Shown piece after piece: positions 5,993 to 12,153 of a DNA stretch of 12,153 nucleotides. The first letter of the stretch is position 1. Every line of letters begins with the position of its first letter. The notes beneath the pieces are model-generated. The model saw only the letters and a list, made by a program, of their open reading frames with translations, ran no database searches and was not told the DNA's origin. The DNA comes from Betaproteobacteria bacterium UBA6910 (lineage in GTDB: Bacteria; Pseudomonadota; Gammaproteobacteria; Burkholderiales; UBA6910): the NCBI GenBank assembly GCA_002451065.1, contig DKBC01000247.1, positions 1 to 12,153 of the forward strand. The letters run 5' to 3'. A program made the position numbers and the translations under genes.

Positions 5993-7815
5993 TCGGGCGC
6001 ATCAATCCCCGATCGCTGCTCGCCTCCGCCCACGACATCGCGGCGGCCGCCCTGGCCTGGTGGCTCGCTTACCTGCTGCGTTTCAATTTCGACGTGCCCG
6101 AACTTTATTCGGGCGAGATGGTGGAGCATCTGGTGTGGGTGGTGCCGGTGCAGGGCACCCTGTTCTGGGTGTTTGGCCTTTACCGCGGGATGTGGCGCTA
6201 CGCGAGCCTGCCGGACCTGCGGCGCATCCTCTATGCCGTGGCCGTCGCGACCATGGTGGTGGGCGTCACCCTGTTCATGCTGCGGCCCGCCATCGCCGTG
6301 CCGCGCTCGGTGCTGGCGCTGGACCCGCTGCTGCTGGTGCTGATCATGGCCGGCAGCCGCATCGCCTACCGCGCATGGCGGGAAGGCGCGCTTCCCGGCG
6401 GGGCGCGCGGCAAGCCGGTGCTGGTGCTGGGCGCGGGCGACGCCGCGGTGAACCTGGTCAAGGAGCTCTCCCGCAGCCGCGAGTGGCGCGTGGTGGGGCT
6501 GCTGGAGGACGACCGCCGCAAGCACGGGCTGCACCTCCATGACGTTCGGGTCCTGGGCCCCCTCGACGCCCTGGACCGTCTGTCGGCGCGCATGGGCGTG
6601 GAGCACGCCATCATCGCCATGCCGGCGGCCACCCACGCCGAGCGCCGGCGGGCCATGGACATGTGCGCCGCCGCCGGAGTGAAGGTGCTGACGGTGCCGG
6701 CTTTCGACGACCTGATGAGCGGTAAGGTCACCGTTTCCGCCATCCGCCAGGTGGAGCTCGACGACCTGCTGGGCCGGGATCCCGTGGAGCTGGACAGCGG
6801 GGGCCTGAGGGAATTGCTGGAAGGCAAGTGCGTGCTGGTGACCGGCGCCGGCGGCTCCATCGGCGCGGAACTCTGCCGCCAGATCGCCCGCTTCCGGCCG
6901 TCGCGGCTGGTGATGTTCGAGCTCAACGAGTTCGGCCTCTACCAGGTGGAGCAGGAGTTTTCCGCGTCGCACCCGGAGCTCTCCATCGTCTGCGCCATCG
7001 GCGACGCCCGGAACCCGAAGCGGGTGGAGCAGATCTTCGCCACTCACCGCCCGTCGGTAGTGTTCCATGCCGCCGCGTACAAGCACGTGCCGCTGATGGA
7101 AGTGGAGAACGCCTGGGAAGCGGTGGTCAACAACGTGCTGGGAACCCACGTGGTGGCCGCGGCGGCAGTGGCCCACGGCGCGGAGAAGTTCGTGCTGGTG
7201 TCCACCGACAAGGCGGTGAACCCGGCCAACGTGATGGGCGCGAGCAAGCGCCTCGCTGAAATGGTGTGCCAGGCCCTTCAGTCCCACGGCACGGAAACGC
7301 GGTTCGTGATGGTGCGATTCGGCAACGTGCTGGGCAGCGCCGGCAGCGTGATCCCCAAGTTCCGCGAGCAGATTGCCAGGGGCGGACCGGTCACCGTGAC
7401 CCATCCGGAAATTACCCGCTACTTCATGTCCATCCCCGAGGCCTGCCAACTCGTGCTCCAAGCGGGGCTCATGGGGAAAGGTGGGGAGATCTTCGTCCTC
7501 GACATGGGACAACAGGTGCGGATCCTGGACCTGGCCCGGGACCTGATCCGGCTCTCGGGATTCGCCGAGGAGGACATTGCCATAGAGTTCACGGGGCTGC
7601 GTCCCGGGGAAAAGCTGTACGAGGAACTCCTGGCCGGCGACGAGACCACGCTGCCCACGCCGCACCCGAAGCTGCGGGTCGCCGTCGCCCGCCAGGCCGA
7701 TGGCGCCTGGCTCAATGCCCTGCTTGCCTGGCTCGGTTCGCCCCCCCTCAGCGACCAGGAGGTGCGCCGGACCCTGCCGAGCTGGGTGCCGGAATACCGC
7801 GCGCCGGGCGCCTGA
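5989..7815 (+). CDS. wbpM: Membrane-anchored UDP-HexNAc 4,6-dehydratase (WbpM/CapD family)
   Basis: A 608-residue large SDR that converts UDP-GlcNAc to its 4-keto-6-deoxy form, the first step to UDP-QuiNAc or UDP-FucNAc. The N-terminus has about four transmembrane helices (to residue ~125) and opens with the usual LLRFNFDVP and GLYRGMWRYAS motifs. A first Rossmann-like domain begins at VLVLGAGDAAVN (144-155). The catalytic SDR domain begins at VLVTGAGGSIGAELCRQ (283-299, Gly286/289/292), followed by FHAAAYKHVPLMEVEN, LVSTDKAVNPANVMGASKRL (403-422), FGNVLGSAGSVIPKF and GLRPGEKLYEELL. The catalytic Tyr of ordinary SDRs is Met416, four residues before Lys420. This Ser-Met-Lys arrangement is the known WbpM state, not a defect. 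The start overlaps the WbpL-like stop (ATGA). The frame stays open far upstream, but there is no domain there. Length is a little short of Pseudomonas WbpM and normal for CapD-type proteins. Confidence 0.94.
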   Translation: MIGRINPRSLLASAHDIAAAALAWWLAYLLRFNFDVPELYSGEMVEHLVWVVPVQGTLFWVFGLYRGMWRYASLPDLRRILYAVAVATMVVGVTLFMLRPAIAVPRSVLALDPLLLVLIMAGSRIAYRAWREGALPGGARGKPVLVLGAGDAAVNLVKELSRSREWRVVGLLEDDRRKHGLHLHDVRVLGPLDALDRLSARMGVEHAIIAMPAATHAERRRAMDMCAAAGVKVLTVPAFDDLMSGKVTVSAIRQVELDDLLGRDPVELDSGGLRELLEGKCVLVTGAGGSIGAELCRQIARFRPSRLVMFELNEFGLYQVEQEFSASHPELSIVCAIGDARNPKRVEQIFATHRPSVVFHAAAYKHVPLMEVENAWEAVVNNVLGTHVVAAAAVAHGAEKFVLVSTDKAVNPANVMGASKRLAEMVCQALQSHGTETRFVMVRFGNVLGSAGSVIPKFREQIARGGPVTVTHPEITRYFMSIPEACQLVLQAGLMGKGGEIFVLDMGQQVRILDLARDLIRLSGFAEEDIAIEFTGLRPGEKLYEELLAGDETTLPTPHPKLRVAVARQADGAWLNALLAWLGSPPLSDQEVRRTLPSWVPEYRAPGA

Positions 7816-7820
7816 ATCCG

Positions 7821-9044
7821 GTGGCCTTGTTCCCGCCCGGTGAACCTCTCGCAGCGAGACTGGAGCGCCTCGGGGGCTGGGCCGCGGTCGGCATCGGATT
7901 CGCCATTCCGATCTCGGTGGCGGCGGACGGCGTCCTCACCGGCGCGGCCGTGCTCTTTTTGCTGCTGGCGGGCAACTACGGGAAGCGTTTCGCGGGCGTG
8001 ATCCGCAATCCGGTAGCGCTCTCCGCCCTGGCGCTGCTGGGCTGGCTGGCCCTGGCCATGGCCTGGAGCCAGGGAGGCATCGATGAGGCTTCGCGGCATC
8101 TCAGGAAGTACGCGAGCCTGGCGCTGATCCCGCTGCTGCTGCCATTGTTCCTGGAACCGGGCCGGCGTCGCGCCGGGTTGCTGGCCATTGCGGCGGGCCT
8201 GACCGTCACCCTCGCGGTCTCCTACGCCGTGGCCGCGGGGCTGATCCCCAAGGCCTGGCTGCGGGCGCCCGATCCCACCAGCGCCATCGCCTTCAAACTG
8301 CGGGTGACCCACAGCTTCCTGATGGCGTTCGCCGCGTTCCTTTTCGCAGTATTGGCGCGAGAATCCGGGGGTTGGGCGCGCCGGGCCTGGCTGGCGCTGG
8401 CCGCGCTTTCCACCGTGAACGTGACGTTGCTGGTCCACGCCCAGACCGGCTGGCTGGTGCTGGCCGCTCTCGCAATCTACCTGCTGACGGCGACCTATGG
8501 CCGCCGGGGCTTGGCGCTGGCGGCCATCGGCGTCGTCGTGATGGGGGTCGCCGGCTATTTGGGCTCGGACAATATCCGGGCGCGAGTGGATGAGACCCTC
8601 GGGGAATTCGCGTCCAAGACGCCGGAAGGACCGCCCGGCGCCGTCACCTCGGCCGGGCTGCGGATGGAGTTCTATCGCAATACCGCCGCCCTGATCGCCG
8701 AGCGCCCGCTGCTCGGCGTCGGCACCGGCGGCTTTGGCGCGGCCTACGCGCAGCGCGCAGTGCCGGAAGGGCGCTTCGTCACCGACAACCCCCACAACGA
8801 GTACCTGCTGATGGCGGCGCAGACCGGCGTGCCGGGGATGGCCCTGCTGTTGCTGCTGTTCATCGTGGCCTGGCGCTACGCGCGCCGCCTGGCGCCACTG
8901 GAGCGGGACCTGGCGCGGGGACTGGTGCTGGCCATGGCCCTGGGCAGCCTGTTCAATTCCCTGCTGCTCGACCACACCGAGGGGCTGCTGTTCGCCTGGA
9001 TGAGCGCCCTGCTGTTCGCCGGTCTAAAATTGCGGGACCCATGA
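7821..9044 (+). CDS. O-antigen ligase/polymerase family membrane protein (WaaL/Wzy_C type)
   Basis: A 407-residue polytopic protein with about ten to twelve hydrophobic segments and one large periplasmic loop. In the WaaL-type family this loop carries the residues that transfer undecaprenyl-linked O-chains to lipid A-core in the periplasm. Visible signatures: HLRKYASLALIPLLLP (93-108), VTHSFLMAF (152-160), the loop GLRMEFYRNTAALIAERPLL (259-278) with GVGTGGFG, and TDNPHNEYLLMAAQTGVPG (321-339) with His325, the conserved HNxxL...G..G ligase motif. The start is taken as GTG at 7821, five bases after the dehydratase stop. The frame is open far upstream, but only as a shadow of that gene. The stop overlaps the next glycosyltransferase as ATGA. 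Ligase is favoured over Wzy polymerase because core-type transferases follow, but the families share this domain and cannot be separated safely by eye. Confidence 0.85.
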   Translation: MALFPPGEPLAARLERLGGWAAVGIGFAIPISVAADGVLTGAAVLFLLLAGNYGKRFAGVIRNPVALSALALLGWLALAMAWSQGGIDEASRHLRKYASLALIPLLLPLFLEPGRRRAGLLAIAAGLTVTLAVSYAVAAGLIPKAWLRAPDPTSAIAFKLRVTHSFLMAFAAFLFAVLARESGGWARRAWLALAALSTVNVTLLVHAQTGWLVLAALAIYLLTATYGRRGLALAAIGVVVMGVAGYLGSDNIRARVDETLGEFASKTPEGPPGAVTSAGLRMEFYRNTAALIAERPLLGVGTGGFGAAYAQRAVPEGRFVTDNPHNEYLLMAAQTGVPGMALLLLLFIVAWRYARRLAPLERDLARGLVLAMALGSLFNSLLLDHTEGLLFAWMSALLFAGLKLRDP

Positions 9045-9790
9045 GCCTCTCGGTCGTCGTCATCACGCGCAACGAGGCGGACGCGATCCGGCCCTGCCTG
9101 GAATCGGTGGCATGGGCCGACGAACGGGTGGTGCTGGATTCCGCCAGCAGCGACGGCACCCCGGACATCTGCCGCGAGCTGGGCGCGCGGGTGGTGGAAG
9201 CCGCGGAGTGGCCGGGATTCGGGCCCCAGAAGAACCGCGCCATCGCCCACGCCACCGGCGACTGGGTGCTGTCCCTGGATGCCGACGAGCGCATCACCCC
9301 GGAGCTGCGGCGCGAGATCGAGACGGCGATGGCGGAGGGAACCCACAGCGCTTACCGCATGCCGCGGCTTTCCCGCTACGTCACCCGCTACATGCGCCAC
9401 TCGGGCTGGCATCCGGACCACGTGGTGCGCCTGTTCCGCCGGGGCCGCGCCCGGTTTTCCGACGACCTGGTTCATGAGCGCCTGCTCGTGGACGGCGACA
9501 TCGGCACCCTGACCCAGCCCCTGATCCACGAGGCGTTCACCTCCCTGGAGGAGGTGCTGGAGAAGGTGAACCGCTACTCCTCCGCCGGCGCCGAGATGGC
9601 GTTTCGGCGCGGAAGGCGCTCGACCCTCGCCGGGGCGGTGGTCCGCGGGCTGTGGACCTTCATCCGAAGCTACTTGCTGAAGGGCGGATTCCTGGACGGG
9701 CGCGAGGGATTCATGCTGGCGGTGTCCAACGCCGAGGGCACCTATTACCGGCACCTGAAGCTGATGCTGCTCGCCGAAAAGCCGAAGTGA
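9041..9790 (+). CDS. WaaE/KdtX-like GT2 glycosyltransferase (LPS core)
   Basis: A 249-residue GT2 enzyme of the WaaE/KdtX group, which adds a glucose (beta-1,4 in Klebsiella WaaE) or a similar sugar to inner-core heptose at the cytoplasmic face of the inner membrane. Sequence in order: SLSVVVITRNEADAIRPCLE (2-21), VVLDSASSDGTPDICRELGA (30-49), WPGFGPQKNRAIAHATGDWV (57-76), SLDADERITPEL (78-89) with the metal-binding DAD, YRMPRLSRYVTRYMRHSGWH (105-124), PDHVVRLFRRGRARFSDDLV (125-144) with HERL following, and a basic hydrophobic C-terminus (WTFIRSYLLKGGFLDGREGF, 185-204). All are characteristic of this family, and the length is standard. The start overlaps the ligase-like stop (ATGA), and the stop overlaps the next gene as GTGA. 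Together with the GT9 gene it indicates that this side of the cluster builds core rather than O-chain. Confidence 0.92.
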   Translation: MSLSVVVITRNEADAIRPCLESVAWADERVVLDSASSDGTPDICRELGARVVEAAEWPGFGPQKNRAIAHATGDWVLSLDADERITPELRREIETAMAEGTHSAYRMPRLSRYVTRYMRHSGWHPDHVVRLFRRGRARFSDDLVHERLLVDGDIGTLTQPLIHEAFTSLEEVLEKVNRYSSAGAEMAFRRGRRSTLAGAVVRGLWTFIRSYLLKGGFLDGREGFMLAVSNAEGTYYRHLKLMLLAEKPK

Positions 9791-10596
9791 AGCTCGCCCT
9801 CGTCGTCACCACCTACAACCGTCCCGACGCCCTGGGGGCGGTGCTCGAGGGCTACTTCGAGCAGGACGACCGCGATTTCGAGCTCATCGTCGCCGACGAC
9901 GGCTCCACCGACGATACCCGCCGGCTGGTGGAGGCGTACGCCCGGCAGGCACCCTTCCCCATGGCCCACGTCTGGCAGGAGGATCGGGGCTTCCGCGCCG
10001 CCGCCATCCGCAATCGCGCCCTCGCCGGGACCCGCGCCGATTACGTGGTGTTCAGCGACGGCGACTGCATTCCCGCGCCCTGGTTCGTGGCGGCCCACCG
10101 CCGGCTGGCGGAGCCGGGATGGTTCATTTCCGCCAACCGGGTGCTGCTCTCGGAAGCCTTCACCCGCCGCGTGCTCGCCGAGAAGCTGCCGATCCAGCGC
10201 TGGGGCTGGCCGCAATGGATCGGCGCCTGGCGGCGCCGCGAGGTGAACCGCCTGTTTCCCCTGCTCTCCCTGCCCCTGGGACCCCTGCGCAAGCTCGGAG
10301 CCGCGCGCTGGGAGGGGGCCAAGACCTGCAACCTTTCCGCCTGGCGCCAGGACCTGGAGCAGGTGAACGGGCTCGACGAGTCGTATTCGGGATGGGGGCT
10401 GGAGGACTCGGACCTGGTGGTGCGGCTGATCCGCGCCGGCGTGCGCCACATGAGCGCGCGCTTCGCGGCGCCGGTGCTGCACTTGTGGCATCGGGAAAAC
10501 GACCGTAGCGCGCTCCCCGAAAACCAGCGGCGGCTGGACGAGATCCTGGCCTCCGGCCGCATCGAGGCCGAGCGCGGCCTGAGCCAATATGTTTGA
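9787..10596 (+). CDS. GT2 glycosyltransferase with galactosyltransferase-type C-terminal motif
   Basis: A 269-residue GT2 enzyme. It begins KLALVVTTYNRPDALGAVLE (2-21), has FELIVADDGSTDDTRRLVEA (31-50) as nucleotide loop, QEDRGFRAAAIRNRAL (64-79), VVFSDGDCIPAPWF (87-100) with the metal-binding DGD, and CNLSAWRQDLEQVNGLDESY (181-200), then SGWGLEDSDLVVRLIRAG (201-218). The GWGLEDSDL block is the Glyco_transf_7C motif, seen in many bacterial galactosyl- and hexosaminyl-transferases that work on LPS or capsule. The start is a GTG whose TG is also the beginning of the previous stop (GTGA), and the domain begins directly, so no other start fits. No ribosome site is visible, so expression probably relies on coupling. 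It is the last gene of the packed run: a 149-bp gap with an inverted repeat follows. Donor and acceptor are unknown. Confidence 0.9.
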   Translation: MKLALVVTTYNRPDALGAVLEGYFEQDDRDFELIVADDGSTDDTRRLVEAYARQAPFPMAHVWQEDRGFRAAAIRNRALAGTRADYVVFSDGDCIPAPWFVAAHRRLAEPGWFISANRVLLSEAFTRRVLAEKLPIQRWGWPQWIGAWRRREVNRLFPLLSLPLGPLRKLGAARWEGAKTCNLSAWRQDLEQVNGLDESYSGWGLEDSDLVVRLIRAGVRHMSARFAAPVLHLWHRENDRSALPENQRRLDEILASGRIEAERGLSQYV

Positions 10597-10616
10597 TCTC
10601 CCAAAACGTAAGAATC

Positions 10617-10702
10617 ATTCAACGCAGAGGACGCAAAGGTCGCGAAGGAAACGCTTTTCAAATAGCCCTGGTCTGAATTTCTTCGCGTCCTCTGCGTTTA
10701 AT
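10617..10702. repeat. Interspersed-type imperfect inverted repeat with 9-bp tandem units
   Basis: The arms at 10617-10638 and 10681-10702 match at 20 of 22 positions as inverted repeats (core AACGCAGAGGACGC), with a 42-base loop. The left arm and its flank are built from three degenerate 9-mers, ACGCAGAGG, ACGCAAAGG and TCGCGAAGG (10622-10648). Related CCTTTG-rich sequence continues to about 10740. This wording resembles a family of intergenic repeats I know from many proteobacterial genomes; that is recognition, not a search. The element fills nearly all of the gap between the GT2 and GT9 genes and is clearly more AT-rich than the coding DNA. No T-tract follows the hairpin, so a standard terminator is not supported. 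Confidence 0.75.
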
Positions 10703-10745
10703 CGCTTTTCCCTTTGTCTCCATGCCTTTGTGGTGAAATAGCCTG

Positions 10746-11831
10746 ATGACTTCTCCCGCCAGCGCCCTCGTGATCTGCACCCGCCGCATCGGCGACGTAC
10801 TGCTGGCGACGCCGGTGATGCGCTCCCTGGCGCAAAGCTGGCCGGGCATCGCCGTCGACGCCCTGGTGTTCGAGGGCACCGAGAGCATCCTTGCCGCCAA
10901 CCAGGATCTGCGGGACGTGCTCACCATTCCCGAGCGGCCGTCCGCGGGCGAACACGTCGCCCTCTTCGCGCGGATCTGGCGGCGCTACGACCTGGCGCTT
11001 TCCCTGCTTCCCGGCGACCGGCCCACGGTGTATGCCTTCGCCGCGGGCCGGCGCCGCGTCGGTACCCTGGTGGATGAACCCAAGAGCGGCTGGAAGCGCC
11101 GCCTGCTCCACGCCTGGGCGCCCTTCGACAACCTGGACACCCACACCGTGCTCATGAACCTGCGGGTGGCCGAGCTGGCCGGCGCCACCCCCGTGGCCAG
11201 GGTAGCGGCGGCGTGGTCCCCCGAGGATGTGTTGCGGGTCATGTCGCTGGCTCCCGCGCCGCGCGGGGATATGCCCTTCGCGTTGCTGCACCTTTTTCCC
11301 ATGTTTCCCTACAAGCAGTGGCGCGCCGACGGATGGATCGCCCTCGCCGGCTGGCTCGCGGATCAGGGAATCGTGAGCGTGCTCACCGGAGGTCCAGGAA
11401 AGGAAGAGCGCGCTTACGCCGGGACGCTGATTCCGCGCCTGCCGCCCGGGACAGTCAACCTCGTGGGACAACTCTCCCTGCCCCAGGTGGCGTTTCTTGC
11501 CAGCCAGGCGCAGGTATACGTGGGCACCGACACCGTGGTCACTCATCTTGCCGCCGCCGTGGGCGCGCCGGTGGTGGCGCTCTACGGGCCGTCGAACCCG
11601 GTGAAATGGGGACCGTGGCCGCGGGGGCACGGAGGTGCGAACCCGTTCCAGAGGATTGGCTCCCGAACGGTGGGCAACGTGACCCTGGTTCAGGGCATCG
11701 CGAACTGCGTGCCCTGCCTGCAGGAGGGCTGCGAGCGCCATGTGCGGAGCCTGTCCGACTGCCTGCAGCAGATGCCGGCTTCCCGCGTCATCGAGGCGGT
11801 GCAACGCGCTCTACCGGGATCGACTGGTTGA
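10746..11831 (+). CDS. GT9 family LPS heptosyltransferase-like protein
   Basis: A 361-residue GT-B enzyme of glycosyltransferase family 9 (WaaC/WaaF/WaaQ relatives), which transfers heptose from ADP-heptose to the LPS inner core on the cytoplasmic side. Signatures: CTRRIGDVLLATPVMRSL (11-28), LHLFPMFPYKQW (181-192), SVLTGGPGKEERAYA (211-225), LVGQLSLPQVAFLA (229-242), and the donor-site run VGTDTVVTHLAAAVGAPVVA (249-268) continuing LYGPSNPVKWGPWP. The C-terminus has a cysteine group (Cys311, 314, 319, 329), as in several heptosyltransferases. Length is normal. The ATG at 10746 is the only start that keeps the TRRIGD segment close to the N-terminus. Its leader is the tail of the intergenic repeat, with only GGTG about ten bases upstream. 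The stop overlaps the next start as TTGA. Which heptose position it serves cannot be said. Confidence 0.9.
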   Translation: MTSPASALVICTRRIGDVLLATPVMRSLAQSWPGIAVDALVFEGTESILAANQDLRDVLTIPERPSAGEHVALFARIWRRYDLALSLLPGDRPTVYAFAAGRRRVGTLVDEPKSGWKRRLLHAWAPFDNLDTHTVLMNLRVAELAGATPVARVAAAWSPEDVLRVMSLAPAPRGDMPFALLHLFPMFPYKQWRADGWIALAGWLADQGIVSVLTGGPGKEERAYAGTLIPRLPPGTVNLVGQLSLPQVAFLASQAQVYVGTDTVVTHLAAAVGAPVVALYGPSNPVKWGPWPRGHGGANPFQRIGSRTVGNVTLVQGIANCVPCLQEGCERHVRSLSDCLQQMPASRVIEAVQRALPGSTG

Positions 11832-12153
11832 CGAGGCAGCGATACCTACAGCGCTGTCCGGTGGGCTGCAACGCAACCCTGGAACCCAGCGCGATCGTGC
11901 TGCCCGAGGGCGCCCTGCTGCGCTGTTCCGCCTGCGGGCAGCTCGTCAGCCAGTGCACCGAGGCCGAGTACCGGGATGCGCTCCTGAAGTGGGACACCGT
12001 CGGCGGCACCCGGCCCGATGCCCGCTCGACGGCGCGCCACGAAGAGGTCAGCGGCCGGCGCATCGAGACCGTTCTCCAGCTCCTTGGCAAGAACGCCGGC
12101 GAGGCGCGGCTGCTCGACGTGGGCTGCTCCAGCGGCGCTTTCCTGATGGCGGC
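11828..12153 (+). CDS. Zinc-ribbon SAM methyltransferase, N-terminal part (cut by window edge)
   Basis: The first 108 residues of a probable methyltransferase. The N-terminus carries a cysteine ribbon: RCPVGC (Cys10, Cys14), LLRCSACGQL (Cys33, Cys36) and Cys43. This layout is usual for a group of sugar- and LPS-cluster methyltransferases with an N-terminal zinc-binding domain. After a charged linker, LLDVGCSSGAFLMAA (95-108 and on) is SAM-binding motif I, cut by the window end. No ATG is available in frame. TTG at 11828 is chosen because it shares bases with the previous stop (TTGA), repeating the pattern of the upstream junctions, and CCGGGAT lies eight bases ahead of it. A GTG at 11861 would remove the first cysteine and is unlikely. 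It is probably co-transcribed with the GT9 gene. The substrate is unknown. Confidence 0.82.
   Translation, partial: MTRQRYLQRCPVGCNATLEPSAIVLPEGALLRCSACGQLVSQCTEAEYRDALLKWDTVGGTRPDARSTARHEEVSGRRIETVLQLLGKNAGEARLLDVGCSSGAFLMA

Noticed and set aside
7195..7260. Missing catalytic tyrosine (Met416) in the WbpM-like SDR domain as a possible inactivation
   Set aside because: WbpM-type large dehydratases naturally have Ser-Met-Lys at this site, so it is a family trait.
5770..7665. Long minus-strand open frame (631 codons) opposite the WbpM-like gene
   Set aside because: It is His/Gln/Arg-rich, with no recognisable domain and no start context. It is explained by third-position GC bias of the dehydratase gene.
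4876..7815. WbpM-like frame open about 370 codons upstream of its ATG, suggesting a fusion protein
   Set aside because: The upstream translation overlaps the SDR and WbpL-like genes, is Gly/Arg/Pro-rich and has no domain. The ATG at 5989 begins the normal family N-terminus.
7419..8975. Minus-strand open frame (518 codons) opposite the ligase-like gene
   Set aside because: It has low-complexity Gln/Arg/Gly content with no motif and is a shadow of the membrane protein gene.
10617..10702. Intergenic inverted repeat as a Rho-independent terminator
   Set aside because: The loop is 42 bases and no U-tract follows the right arm. A repeat element is the better description.
1..12153. CRISPR arrays, tRNA/rRNA genes, insertion sequences, phage or defence genes
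   Set aside because: None were seen. There are no regularly spaced repeats, no transposase or integrase motifs and no tRNA-like cloverleaf sequence. Apart from the gaps at 306-380 and 10597-10745 the window is coding.

Overview
This window is part of a lipopolysaccharide (O-antigen plus outer-core) gene cluster from a GC-rich Gram-negative bacterium. The evidence is an O-antigen-ligase-like membrane protein, a WaaE/KdtX-type core glycosyltransferase, an ADP-heptose-type (GT9) transferase and a WbpV-WbpL-WbpM-like trio. High GC, strong third-position GC, heavy use of GTG/TTG starts and an interspersed repeat of a type I associate with proteobacteria suggest a beta- or gammaproteobacterium. The species cannot be named from the sequence.

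Left part (1-2988), mixed strands. It holds the start of a GT2 glycosyltransferase on the minus strand (cut by the window edge), a RfbF-like putative rhamnosyltransferase on plus, and then a minus-strand pair: a WbbL-like GT2 and a SAM methyltransferase with a Trm112-like N-terminus. These would add and modify sugars of a lipid-linked oligosaccharide. The 75-bp gap at 306-380 carries a 16-bp dyad next to a -10-like hexamer.

Central part (2979-9790), all plus strand and tightly packed. An OafA-type acyltransferase is followed by an SDR sugar-nucleotide reductase/epimerase (WbpV-like), a polyprenyl-phosphate HexNAc-1-P transferase (WbpL/WecA-like), a large membrane-anchored UDP-HexNAc 4,6-dehydratase (WbpM-like), an O-antigen ligase/polymerase-like protein and a WaaE/KdtX-like GT2. 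The likely logic is as follows: the dehydratase and the SDR make a UDP-6-deoxy-HexNAc (QuiNAc or FucNAc), the WbpL homologue loads it on undecaprenyl phosphate, the GTs extend it, the acyltransferase decorates it, and the ligase joins the chain to lipid A-core.

Right part (9787-12153). Another GT2 ends the packed run. A 149-bp gap then holds an interspersed inverted repeat. After it come a GT9 heptosyltransferase-like gene and the start of a zinc-ribbon methyltransferase, which runs off the window.

No Wzx flippase, ABC exporter or clear separate Wzy is in the window, so the export route is unknown. The gene content is conventional. The unusual points are junctions: divergent start codons inside one palindrome (2973-2994), an A7 slippery-looking heptamer exactly at a gene junction (5000-5006), five NTGA stop/start overlaps, and the repeat that forms the leader of the GT9 gene.
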